DNA of 64,000 bases from Rhynchonema sp. JSB1_4. Taxonomy: Eukaryota; Nematoda; Chromadorea; Monhysterida; Xyalidae. Made by a program: the position numbers and the translations under genes. Below are positions 9,550-22,300 of the stretch, in pieces; positions within the stretch are counted from its first letter, which is position 1; every line of letters begins with the position of its first letter. The stretch spans positions 1 through 64,000 of the forward strand of contig JASAMV010003979.1 in NCBI GenBank assembly GCA_030248065.1, given 5' to 3'. The notes beneath the pieces are model-generated. The model saw only the letters and a list, made by a program, of their open reading frames with translations. It searched no databases and had not been told where the DNA came from.

Positions 9550-12500
9550 ATGGGCAGTGGCGCGAGCACACAAGTTAAACAAATCAACATCACACAAAGG
9601 GAGCAGCAATTGAAGGAGGAAAGAAAACGGTGAGCTGTGGATGTGTATGTTTTCTTTAGTTACAAATACAAAACATCTTGGTACTGCTAATGATTGCGGG
9701 CACACCGTAAAGTTCAGGTTCTTTCAGCTCTTTTTGGCTCAGGTGTATAGGTTACGGTCCAGCCTTACGCTCTGCGTTAGCCTTTGGCCTAGGCTCAGGC
9801 CCTAGCGTAAAGAAACCGAACACGACGAAAGCCCCTCGAAAATTGAGTGGGCCCATCACAGCGCAGTACGACGGCTAACGTGCAAGCCACAAAATATATT
9901 GGCTTTAATATTGCCGCGTTTTTGATCTTGTTGATGTGTGTATCTGATTGAACCTGCAGGTGTTATCAGTTGCTATTCTATAATATCCACTTCCCTTTGT
10001 AGTCGTAGCAAGCGCGGTCAAACGAGCAGCGCCGGTTCCCGCGTGCTGAGCGCCGTCAGCGATCGTGTGCGCAGATCGGCGGTGAGCTCTCCTACATATC
10101 GTTTGCATGAAACAATCCTAAATGCACTAAACATGAAAAATACCGTGAAACGAACACCTTTCTCAGAACTCGCTCGAGCGAGCCGACCACCGACTGCAGC
10201 AGATGCGCGATGCACTGGAGATCACAGAGAAGCGCGCCACTGACGCTGAGAGCAGAGTGCGAACACTGGAACGCGATGTGAGTGCTGTTGAATGCAAGTG
10301 AAACATTTAGTGCCCAAGTCTAGTTATTATTTGCAGTCTTGTATTATTTACAGCTAAACACGCTGGAGCTGCGCAATATCGAGTTGGCGGACGAAGTCAC
10401 ATGGCTGCGACAGCAGCTGTCGGATCGACCAGAGGTGCGCCGCTACCAGTTTCCTACATGTCAAATTTCTTTGCTTTTCATCATTGCTAACAGTATTATA
10501 CAAGGTGGCTTGCACACGGTTGTTAGTCTTGTCTTATTTTATGCAGCGAGTCGTGATATCGTTATAATAAATACAGTATTTCATGGCCGTTTTGGACCAT
10601 CGCGTGCCGCTTTGCGGCTTTTCCCCACCAGACTCGTTAATCTCAAATTCCTTCTAAGTCTGGGGTTAGGAACAGGCTGGAACGGGGGTCGATGGGCGAA
10701 ACGACTCCGAATCGTTTGCAGGTGCCAGTGCCGCCCCGTACGCGTCGTACGAGCAACGCCAGTTTGGTGAGCAAACTCACTGCATCAAACAGCAAGGAGC
10801 AGACGAGTATGTCGGATCTTGAAAAGGATCTGACTCGCACGAACAAAAAACTGCACGACGAAATGAGCCGACTGCAACGGGAAGCTGAACACGTACGGAG
10901 TCAGATGACCGACCAGATACATTCGTTGGAGAATCAGCTGAAACTAACGGCTTATCGAAAACATCATCACAAAGAAGGTCAGTGAACACGTGCGCTGTGT
11001 GGCGGCTTGCGTGTCAGTCAGTACCTACAATGTAGCTTTCCAAGAACAGTACACTCGCTACGCAAGAGCACTTTGTCCAGATCATATGCTGTGGCAAGAA
11101 TTGCTGTAGTTCATAGCAGTCGTCTTCATATTTGATGGGCTAATAATAGCCTCAGCCCAGGCACCACAGTACCAAACCTATCCAACTTGGACTGTTTGCA
11201 GAGCCCGACCCCAGTCACCACCATCACCACCATCATCGGCATGGTGGACTGATTGGCAAAATGGGCCAATCACAGGGTGACACACCCATCGATTTCTCGT
11301 CCAGTGTTGGAAGCACGAATAGAGCGTCGATGATACTCGATCTCACGACACAAATGTCGGAGCAACGGGCTAAGATTAAGGTTAGACGCATTTTTGTCAG
11401 AAAATCTATTGTGAGGATTTGGGTATGTCAAATTTATCAATCCACGCGATATTGACAGCATATATAATTCAGTGAAAACATCGAGTTTCAGTCTTTGGAA
11501 GAAGAAATCACACGTCGTGACCTGGAGCTTAACAAGCTGAAACAAGAGCAACAGCAGCGGTTGCAACAGCAGCAACCGGGAGACAACCAACCACAAGGAC
11601 AAAATCAGACACGGCAGATAGACGATGACTTCGTCATTGAAAATCACGAGAGTCAACGGTCTCTGCCAAATGTGCCACAAGTGAGGTTTTTTATTGGTGC
11701 TGCAAGTCAAGAACATATAAGTTTTGAAACATTTGAACAAGCCTTATCAGGACGAGATTGAGAGCAGCCAAATATCGCCACGATTGCCGAGCACGATCGA
11801 CCTGCCTCCATCGACGACCAGCACCGATGCAAGAATAAATGTGTCACGCGGATCGAGTCGACAATCGTTTGCCGGTTCGGAAAATGTTGCAAAATTGTCG
11901 TCTAACAAAATATATTTCCGTTTAAATACATGCTCGGCCACTTGCGAAATAATCGTTGAGCGTTGTACATACAAAAATTGTATTTTCCAGTTGTCCGCAA
12001 AACGACCGGTCCGGTGAGAGTTGAACGCTCGCAGAACGGTGACACGAACGTGGAGGACGAAATCGAGGCGTTGTTGCGCGATAGATTTGATGGTCATATA
12101 TCTGTAAAACATCAAGTTTTTATTCGAGACAGATATCATAATTATGCTGCCTTTTTAGGCCTTAATCAAGTGAAGGCCAAAAGCGACGGTAAATCAAGGC
12201 AGAAATCTGTGGAGTCGTTGAAAAACGTCTACACGCTCTCAGATTCAATGGAACCGATTCGGGTAATCGTGATTTCGATGCTTTATCTCGCGCCACTTAA
12301 ATTACCGGTTCATACTTTAGATGGTCGAGTCTCCTGCGCTTCTCGAACGGCCCCACACAGCATCAGCCAATGAAACATCATCAAAAAATGAGACACCGCG
12401 AGGATTCGAGCACATGGGCGTAGCGAACAGCGAGGACAATTTGGCTCAAGCGTTTATTGAACAGGTGATGCATGAAGATTTTGTTAAATAATACTGATTA

Positions 12501-13790
12501 ATAGTGTGCACATTATCTGTACTGCGTCGCGAACATTCAGGGTCGAAACCATTCAATGCCAATGCTTTTCAAATCATCAGCGAACGCCACCAAACGCCGT
12601 GTCATTCACAGGCGCAGGCAACAACGTTGGTTTGCTCAAATCTTGAAACTACATATACATACATACTGTAGTTGTTTTAGCAAATAGAGATGGTGAAAAA
12701 GATCAATACAGTATGTATATCAACGTTCTGAATCACTGCCAGCTCACTTACAGCAATCTGCAACAACCAAGACGCAGAGTTGATGTCGTTGCGTGGTGAC
12801 CCTGACGAAGACCAAGATTATGACGATGGACAACAGACGCCCGTGCCGAGTGGCGATGGCGTGTTTGAAGAGGTTGGATGTCGCTATGGCTAGATCAACT
12901 TTGGTAATCAGACCAGACCTGCTTTGTCACGCGACTCTTTTGAGCTTGGACTATCGGGGATTTTCTGATGCCATTAGTTTCGAACATAGTAGTAAAAGTT
13001 GCCACACACATATACCAGTAGCTGTAATAAATAACTGTCACTCTGGTGGTGGAAAATAAAAAATTAGTTAAAGATGAATAATAAAAAACAAGCTAATAAA
13101 TCAGATTAATAAATTTAACCCGCCCGCAGTCCCATCGTCCACCGACCGCTCCGCGTCGTGCCAAATCAGCGGTGGCCAATCACTCGTCGATCGATCGAAT
13201 TGACGCGTTCGACTCGTTGAGCGATGAAGACACCGAGACCGATCGTGTCCCTGCCATGTCACAGTCGGCCGGTGCTGCTCAGGTGCGCACATGCATGTTT
13301 GATGATTGTAAACCGAAATACAGTCACCCTCGTTGTATATGTATAGATAACGAATGGCTCGCAGTTCGTTATGAGGCATTGTAGGTATGACGGATCGTCA
13401 CTCGAACATTGCGGTTGCACTCGTTATTATTTTCCACCGACCCATTTTTAAGCCCAGATTTAGGCTAATATTTAGGCTTAGGCTGAGAGGCTCGGGCTGA
13501 AACCGATCGGCGGGATGAATAACGAGTTCGTTGGAACGGAGTTGACTGCACACGTATGCCATCGTTCGTCATGTGATCCATGGGTTGTTTTGTGAGCTCT
13601 GCCATCTTTCATCTTCATCTTTCAGATCTCAACTGTCCACACGAATCCCGTGCATGCTAGAACACGACGTGGACGTCCAGGCACCTCGGCCGGATCGACG
13701 AAAAGTCGTGATTCTGGCGTTGTCGTGCTGACCGACAGTCAACAGTCGCTATATCGGCCACACGCCGACAGAGTGATTGTAGCCGATTAG
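9550..13790 (+). CDS. coiled-coil protein with N-myristoylation-type start, unknown family
   Basis: Fourteen exons: 9550-9629, 10003-10081, 10167-10277, 10354-10434, 10722-10977, 11202-11380, 11492-11680, 11751-11874, 11991-12092, 12159-12262, 12321-12464, 12754-12872, 13130-13282 and 13626-13790. All junctions agree in phase except 12464/12754, where a small exon may be missing (a candidate lies near 12581-12625). The product (about 600 aa) begins MGSGASTQVKQINITQREQQ, where Gly2 and Ser6 fit an N-myristoylation site. Coiled-coil heptads follow (NSLERADHRLQQMRDALEI; LNTLELRNIELADEVTWLRQ; SDLEKDLTRTNKKLHDEMSR), then a seven-histidine run, another coil (SLEEEITRRDLELNKLKQEQ) running into poly-Gln, and long Ser/Asp/Pro-rich disordered segments. 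The end is Arg/Ser-rich (ARTRRGRPGTSAGSTKSRDS). A membrane-tethered scaffold is plausible, but I recognise no family. Confidence 0.85.
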
Positions 13791-16384
13791 CTGTGGAGGC
13801 AAAAGGGCTATGTACAGTAGCTATAGGATTTAGAAATTATATAAATTGAATTGTTTGTCGATCAAAGATTTTTTCGCCACGTGCTTACTGCATTCTCATT
13901 GTGCTTAAAGTATATTTCGAGTGCAATTTTTTATGCTCACTGCGCTGCGCATCTTTCTACTCGGTGAAATTTTGTTTACCCCATTTTGACATTGTATGTA
14001 CCATATGTTTAGCGATTACGACTATTTGTATCATTGTGTGCTGTTCAGATGTACATATATTTGCACTTATATTGCAGCTGCATTTAAACACTGGAGGCTG
14101 ATGCTTTTTTAAATCGGCTAATCACACCGGTTTTCAAACAAAACACATCTCATGGAACATGAAACCGTTCACTAAACGATGGAAGTGAGATGACGAGAAC
14201 TTTGCGTTCCAAGAAGTCCAGGAATCACTTGAACCGATCAGTGGTCGTGTGCGGTGCGTGCAACATTTACGGCTGGAAATTGCATTGAATGGAGAACTGT
14301 GCTGAGCCGCATCCCTGTGGCTGTGGTCCATTTTTTTAGTTCGAAGCTGCACGGAAGGTTAAGCCAATCCATTTACGTATTCTACATGTACGTATGTACA
14401 TACCCTATCGCCTACTGTACCACGTCGTTGAACTGCAAGTCGCGCAAATGGTCGGTAGATCCAGACGCAGATAGCTCAATTGATCTTGTCAATTTGCGTC
14501 GAGGTCACGGCATCTGCAATTGTGATCCTTGTGATCGCAATTTACAAAACCGTCGCCGTGGACGGACAGCAATTTTCATGTACAACTCTGTGATGCACGT
14601 CTGTACCCCAAGACATTTGGTGCGATCTACGCGTTCCATGCATGTGTACGCTTGGACTATTATGGTCACCCGCCCGCTGCAGCCATTTATGCAAAGTGTG
14701 AAGCACTCAGTGTCGGCTGATCAGCAGGTTGTAATTAAACCCGGACGCACTGATGTACCAGTGTTCCATACAGTGGGATAGTCAAATGTGGTCCATCATC
14801 GTCCACCCACCCACACGCCGCTACCAATCTGTCATGCTAATTGGACGTCTATGGATTTGGTTTCAAATACGTTTTTGTGCGTGCGGCGATTCGTTGAGCA
14901 GCGAAGGCCGCTTTTTGATATCAATGCCAGCTGAGAGCGGAGAGCGGCCAAAGGGAATGACCTAAATTTGAAAATGACGTGCTCCACTGTTATTTTTTGG
15001 AAGGAATCAAAATACTCACTGACTTTCTTATTTATGTCGTATATTATGTACAATGAGTATGTGTGTACACCATAATACTGCTTGAAGATAAAACTGATAC
15101 ACACAGTAAAGGAATGTCATGTACATCAAGCATAAAATAACCGAAAAGCAAAAAAATAAAAATAGTAAATCTGCACAAACCAGTTCCGAAAGCGGATAAT
15201 ATTTTATCTGAAACCCTTCATATCACAATGGCGCTTGCTGGTAATAGCAAACAGACGAATGAAACAAGTGCCTTTCAAATTATAAATTCATCAAGTATGA
15301 TGTCAAAACAAAAAGATAAATTTGGTAATCTTATCACAATCGCCTGTATAAAAATTTCGTCACAAACACCCAAGGTCCGCATCAAGTTTGGTTTGCTGTT
15401 TGCCCCAAGAGGTACTGAGTGTTTTCTTAAGCCTGATGAAACATACGATTTTCAATTACTCTCCGATAGCATTGCATGCCGTATGGTTTGTTTGCGTCGA
15501 GTATCAAGTTATCCCTTATGGAATTGAAATAAACTTATTCGGTTCTGCAAAATATGATATGATTGGGACCCGAACGGGTTTTTCTGAATTCAGATGAAAA
15601 ATCGTGTTCGATCGCGGAACTACAATTCCAAAATATGCCAAGCGAATTGTGTGGTACTTAACGCTGTCTGGCAGACCGACGTTCTGTGACATTGGTGATC
15701 GTGATATGAAACATTGACGTGTAGTAATGTCAAAGCGATAAATAAAGAGGAAATCCGGCGGGGACAAGGATGGTAGGAAGAGAGGGAGAGAACCATGTCA
15801 TGATTGGGATGAGAACATAATAATAACAATTATTTCAGTGAAAGAAGACACAAAACGCGATCGCAGACGACGATATTTGTTATGGGTTAACGATAAGTGA
15901 AATCATGCGCGGTTCATCATCAGCAATGATGTTATGTAGAACAAAAATTTCTGCGTGGTGATTCATCATAATTTAATTATGTTCGTCATGATGCGCGTTC
16001 GGTATTGACAGTGGTCTCAGAATCAGCACGTAGTGAAAGTGCACCAACTATTAAAAGTGTGGCTAATGTTTCACGTGCCGCCAAAACCATTGAATAGGCC
16101 AAGCGTTCGTGACCGAATATCGCCGGATGACCCGCTGTCCGCTTGTGGTTGCTTGGACGCGGCTAAAACAGACAACGCGATGTTCAATAGAGTTAGTGGC
16201 AATTGGAAAAAGTAACCTAATGAAAACGAAAACGACTCCCTGAGCCTAAGCCCAAGTACAGCATCAGCTTCGTGCCGTGCGACTTCTGCAAAAGCGACTG
16301 GCTCAGACCAAAAATGGAGTCGTCGAAAAAATCGAGGAGCTGCTGCGGGTCGACTTTGACACACCAACACAGTTCACCCAGCGA
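13791..16384. other. 2.6 kb intergenic region between convergent genes
   Basis: It lies between the 3' ends of the coiled-coil gene (+) and the CAPS gene (-). A 175-codon plus-strand frame at 14254-14781 shows no domain, and its composition looks like random open sequence. A 99-codon frame at 15228-15527 is listed separately. A TTAGGC-like stretch (CCTGAGCCTAAGCCC) lies near 16240. Confidence 0.5.
15228..15527 (+). CDS. possible small single-exon protein, 99 aa, unrecognised
   Basis: An ATG in fair context (CACAATGG) opens a 99-codon frame reading MALAGNSKQTNETSAFQIIN, then KVRIKFGLLFAPRGTECF and KPDETYDFQLLSDS. There is no signal peptide, membrane segment or family I recognise, and it sits alone in intergenic DNA. 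Chance is the main alternative; it is listed only because the composition is not obviously random. Confidence 0.15.
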   Translation: MALAGNSKQTNETSAFQIINSSSMMSKQKDKFGNLITIACIKISSQTPKVRIKFGLLFAPRGTECFLKPDETYDFQLLSDSIACRMVCLRRVSSYPLWN

Positions 16385-19300
16385 CTAGCACCAACCAGGT
16401 GTTGTGTCATGCAGCGCCGCGTTTGTCTCTTCGAGATGCAGACGTCTGCAGATGGACTGGTATGACTTCGAGTCCAACAGTTCGTTGTCGAGCGCTTGCA
16501 TTTCGAACTCGTTGAACACTTTCTGCAATTCGAATATTGCTCGTCATGAAAAACTCTGTCGTGTAATGAGTGGGTACAGAAATGTGTGTAATACCAGCTG
16601 AGTATAGGGTTAAGCTAACCTTGACGATAAACAACAAGCAAGTCAGCTGATAGGGTGCCAACGAATGCTCTAGGCGTTCCGTGAGCCAATTGTTGATGAA
16701 TTTCATTTGTGCCTCGTACCAATGCTAAAATCGTCGATAAATTAAAGATATCGTCCTGATTTGTAAACGTTTTTGAAAAAAGTTTCTTAACCTTTACCTC
16801 GAACAAAGTGTTCACCCAGTATTCATCGATTACCATTTGACGAAGCTGTTCGGCGTTGAGATGCAAGAACTGGACGTATTGATGGCCGGCATGTTGTTGT
16901 CCACCACTTGGTGTGTTTGCGGCTGTGCGCTGAAACATCAACGGCGGATGAAACACTTGAGTGTTTGTCTCGGGCCCAGTTGTTCTCGTTGAGGTCCGAT
17001 GTGTACACGTGCAAGGCTCTTTGGCTAGTACATCATGATTAGTAGCTGATTTGTTTGCCTGATTATTCAAAACAGTCAACCCGTAGGCAGATGCTGCACC
17101 GACATTACACACCTGAGCCCATGATAATTCTCTGACTGAGACATGCACCTACATATGCGGCGGGGTAGAGAGCGGGGCACTTATACGGGCTGCTAAACGT
17201 CACCTGGTGCCAATCGTTTTGAACAGAAAGCCCAACAAATCAATAGCAAGACAACATGCAGTGGATGATAAGTTCATATTGTGCTTCGAAGATGTTCGGC
17301 CTGGGACACATAAGTTGTAGCCAAGTGTATCGTTGAACAAGAGTAAAGTGTAAAGCCACAGAAGATCCTGAAAATATCACACAGGCCGGTAGCAGATAGA
17401 AGTCGATTCGAGGATCCCAGCACCGCAAGAAACCATCGTAAATGCCCTCGAAACCCAGAACTTCGAAAACGGATTGTGGCAAAAAAACGGTCTGTCATAC
17501 AATATCGAGTTGGCTGGTCGTTTTCGCTTTCTTCACTTCAGCCGGCGAGTCATCGCTGTTGCAGCCGCTACTGTCCAAGTCCTGGTCTTGGTCCGGTACC
17601 GAGCTTGTCAGATCCGTTTGCGATTTGGCTGTCGGTTTCGATTGAGGCAACGATTTAGTGTCGTCGACGTCATTGGTTTTGTCGCTACGTCCAAAGTTTT
17701 CCACTTTCCACTGCAGAATGGAAATTTATGGATGTTTGTTGGTGCAGGCTTCTGTCATGCGGGTGTGTGAACAAGGTGTGGCGTATGTTTCCGCATTTTT
17801 CTTGGATCCTGGGGTTGAGGTATGCTAACTCTTTCTTCCCTTTAATGTCAATACTATCCTAACTCACTTTCTTCAATTTCCATGTATGGGAATACTACAT
17901 AAACAAAGCACCTGCGTTATTGATTTAGCATTGGGGTGCACGGTGTGTACAGGTGGAGTTATACTTGTCCTCATATGGACATTTTATCCGCATGGACAAA
18001 TCTTTGTTCTGGCCGTAGTTTGTCAATTATTGAAACTTCAGCTTTGGCCAGCATACTGGTTGTTCCCCTAGACCTGCTGAACAACTGTTACGATTTTCGA
18101 AGCTATTGCTACAACCAATTGCAAAATATGATCAATACAATGTTTTGTCCATGCGGACAGAATGTCCACATGAGGACAAGTAGGTATAACTCCACCTTAA
18201 CATGACCAAAAGCGCATGTAGGTGTACACTGGACATTGGACGATTCATGAGATGGACAATTTCTTTCTGGACAAAAATCATGCCGCAGCCTATAACTAGC
18301 TTGGGTCCAGCTCTGAGTTCAATACCAATCTCAGGCGGTGGACGGGCGGCAAACGTGTGTCTGCCATCACGGGTACTACATGTATAGCAAATGTAGTGCG
18401 CATTCAGAAACGACATATAAAAAGTGTGATGACGGGTTTTGCAAAGCTGCGTGCACATACAGTATTGAAGTGGTCAGCGAGTGACAATACCTGACAACTG
18501 GGAGACTTGGCAGGAGATGAAGCGGCTGAGTCGCCGACTAAGTTGCGCATCTGGGAACAAAATGACAGCGTTTTTGATGGGTGCTCGCCTCATAAGTTTG
18601 AAACATTTTCAAGCCGAGGGTGAATAAGCAGACATTGGACCGAAATGAAAATAGGCCAGTTTCTCGACACGCATTGACAGTTTTCGGCGCACTGAACAAA
18701 ATGTTGGCACACACGTCACGACACACTCAACGCTCGACCGAAGTGACCGCAAACGAAGGTGCTGTCTTCCAAAACGTTTGTGCTTATATTCAACTGATTG
18801 CAGCCACTTCGGTCAACATAAGTTACAGTACAACACAAAAGTTACCTTGCTGAAAAGGCCGCCTGTTTTGGGCTGGAATATGTACATTGCAAACATAACT
18901 AATACCACAACTGAGTTCGTTTGGTTATCCGAAACTCCGGGAGCTCATACATAGTTTTTCGCTGCTGCAGATCTCAACGCAACTAATACTACCTACCACG
19001 AATGAATTGGGTTTCAATTTGCTGCTTGTACTGCATTAAACCGTTTCAGTAAATGTCCATGTCCAGGATGTAAATTATTGGCATGATCTACTCCAATGTT
19101 TATTTCAACAATGAAAATCAGAATGAATTTTCCCACATGTCCTCGCACTTACCGCGAAAGACAGTATTGTGCCGATCGGATTACCCTCATCGTATCTAGC
19201 CAATTTTCCGAGTGTTGACTCCAGCACGTTCACTAACTGCAAACGAACGATTGGATAGAAATCGATACATTGAGTTCAACCAGTCAAACAACCAATCAGC

Positions 19301-22300
19301 GCATACCTTTTCAACCACAGTCGTTTCCATCTGTTTCATCATTTCTTCCAGCGCGGCGATTAGATGTTGCCGTGTGCGTACCTGTGATGTTTCAACTTCC
19401 ACTGCGTAAAAGCAAGGTAACGAAATCGTTAAATTTATCCAACCGCTTCACTCGATTCGGCCATTGTCATTTTGATGGCTTTGTTCTTCGAATCGAACAC
19501 AACGTTGATTTGTACACACAGCTCGATGGGAAGCACATAGTCGGTCGACTTGCGTGCCTTGGCCGTCCATTGGTCGAAACATGTCATTGTGCTGCAAGTA
19601 AACGTGATGATTCACAAATTGTTGACGACGAGACAGGGCAGGGGCACCAACCCAGCTGCACATTTGCCAATCATCTCGGTGGTCAGTTGCTGCATTTTGT
19701 TGTCCAGATTTGTGGCAAAGTTCTCCTCCGGCCAATGTAGGTCGGCGACGAATTGGTTGAGCGCCTCGAGCTTCCAGTACAGGTCTTCCGACGTTGCACA
19801 GCCGCTGCTGAATGGTTTGAAAAAGCGAAACTATATATGTGTATGCGAGGTGGTACTTGCGTCGGTCAATCAAAATGTAAGAATCTGACTCACCCCCTGA
19901 CCTCCCACTTTTCGCGCGCGAACCCGCGTTCTATTGATTGAGCTATCGAGTGTTCCATCAATTCGACGTAACGCACAACCATCGGTGCAAATTGAGTGAT
20001 GAGTTTGGTGTGGAACAGACCGAGTTTGAGATTGGCTACAATGTGCAACAATATTTTCACTCACAAGTTATTCTATCGAAACAAAAATGACATGAAAGAC
20101 GCACCATCTTGACACAGATAGTCATTGAGCAGCTGAAACAATGGGAACGAGTCCCAGCTGTCGCTCGGCTGAACGTGCAACGCTGCATCGACGTCCACCG
20201 CGAACAGCGACCAGAATGTTTCAGCGTGCTCGGTGAGAAGGTCGGTGAACCAAGCGAACGCCTGAAGATAAAACAGATTGAAAGTGCAAGTTTGTTGATT
20301 CAAGCAGTTCGCGAGAAAAAGTTCGAACATACTGAAGGCAAACCAGTGCGCTATAGCTAACCTCTCCATGATGTTCCTCATTTTCCTTCAACAACTCCAC
20401 GCACAATTCAGCCACCCTAATCATGTCCTCAATTCGTTGTTGCGGCGAAATGTCGTCAGTCATTCGTTCTGTAAATGAAATGTGCATTTTAGACACTTCA
20501 ACCAACACCAAAGTGTGCATTTTACACCGAGTGGTGCATGTTTCCTGCGCTTCACAAAATGTACACGAACGTTCCAGTTTCGCATCATTGCATATGCGAG
20601 TGTAGTTGACAAGGGCGGCGTCCTCGAGACACTTTCGAATCACGGCACGCACCTCCTCTGGTGGCACGGGCGTCACAACGTCTTTCATTAGCACCTTGAA
20701 ACATCATCTAAATGCAAGTTTAGAGCATTATTGATTGTGTCGAATGTGACGTACCCTTTCAAGAAGCGACAACGTGCTCTTCAGTGAACCTTCTGGCCGC
20801 CCGAATGGAAAGCAGTAGCTGAACAGCGAATACGTTATAAATTTGCGCTAGACTGACTAACGTTTTGAAAGAAAATTACCGGAAATTCGTGATCTGCTTC
20901 TCCAACAGTACCCGTAATCGCTCTTTGACGCTCTGGAATCGTTCCTTTTCCTCCACCGTAACTGTGCCGACTCCATCAGGTCTGATATATTCAGGGTTCG
21001 ATAGTACGATGATTTTGCTGCACCCATACTAGGTTATAAGTGCTCGAGAGCCCCACCTGTTTCCATGCACGTGACTGGCACAGAAAGCGAAACTATAATG
21101 TATGAGTGTTGGGTCAACAATATGCGACTGTTCGGCCTTGTTGAGTAAGTCGTTGAGCAGCGACACGTGACGATGACAACCTGGAATGGTTTGGTATACG
21201 GTAGGGTTGCGGAAGAATTGAATAAGCAGTAAGAAAAAATGCGCACCTCTGACCATGAATCGAGCACAGTACTCGTCGAGAACGAACACTTGGCCGGGTG
21301 AAAACCAACCCTGAATTTGATGGCAGAACGTGCACTGGTCACACCACGCTTTGTTGTAGCAAAAGAAACAAAGAATAAATCTGCCCATTCAACCAACCAA
21401 TGAGCAAATTTGTTCCTGCAGTCGGTACTCCAACGTGAATGACTGCAGCTTAGCGAACAACGTGTCGTGATTCATTCGCACCAGATCGGCTTGTATGAAC
21501 TCGTCCATGCCGTGCTTCCGGGCTCGGTCTTGGTCTGTTGCAGGACAGATGGAATTGTTAAATTGATCAATGGTGGACAACCATGTTGGAAGAACATGCA
21601 TCTAAAGCTAGAAACCGAGCTCATGATCGCATCCTGTGCTCCCCGCGCCCCCCAGCGCCCCCATGTATTTGATGTAAAACGAACAGTGTGCGGTAAAATT
21701 CGAAAAATTTCGAAAATTACAGGGTGTCTCCTAATTTTTCGCACATTGCGCGGGGAAAAAAACGACAACACCCCGCGCCCCTTTTCTAATATAGCCTGCC
21801 TGGCTGGCGCTGCTGTTTAGTCTGCATATAAGTGAAGGCCCAGCCCGCGCACATAAGTGAGAGACCCACCCGCGCCCCTCTTCCTATCATCCCCACCCAT
21901 TTAGCACGGATGTCTGCTGCGTGTAGAACTGCTGCGCATCCTAAAAGCGCCCGTCTCGGAGCCGGCTAGACCTAGGTTGCCTGGATTCCCTCTTCCGTTC
22001 AGGTTTACGATACCGCAACATTTATGAACAAACCTTCATTCAGAACAGATAGTTAAGTTACAGTTACCTAAGTTGTAGTTAATGTTTTGTGGCAGATAAC
22101 ATTTATGAACTTTCCGTGTATACATTTATGAACCCAGCTTCATTCAGAACAGATGGCTCAGTTACCGTTAAATAATTTATAGTTAACGTTTTTTTACATA
22201 TAACATTTATGAACTTTTCGTGTGAACATTTATGAACCCAGCTTCATTCAGAACAGATAGTTCAGTTACCGTTAAACAATTTATAGTTAACGTTTTTTAC

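Larger units (their letters stand above)
16385..21534 (-). other. CADPS: MUN/MHD region and C-terminus of CAPS
   Basis: This block of exons encodes the helical MUN (Munc13-homology) half, which engages SNARE proteins during priming. Conserved runs include [109 protein letters not shown] and [20 protein letters not shown]. Every junction from 21534 to 19153 is phase-consistent. Confidence 0.93.

Noticed and set aside
9151..9705. 184-codon minus-strand frame
   Set aside because: Antisense to exon 1 of the coiled-coil gene, no recognisable features, and includes a poly-Lys run from simple sequence.
14254..14781. 175-codon plus-strand frame
   Set aside because: No domain, signal peptide or splice partners; the composition looks like open intergenic sequence.
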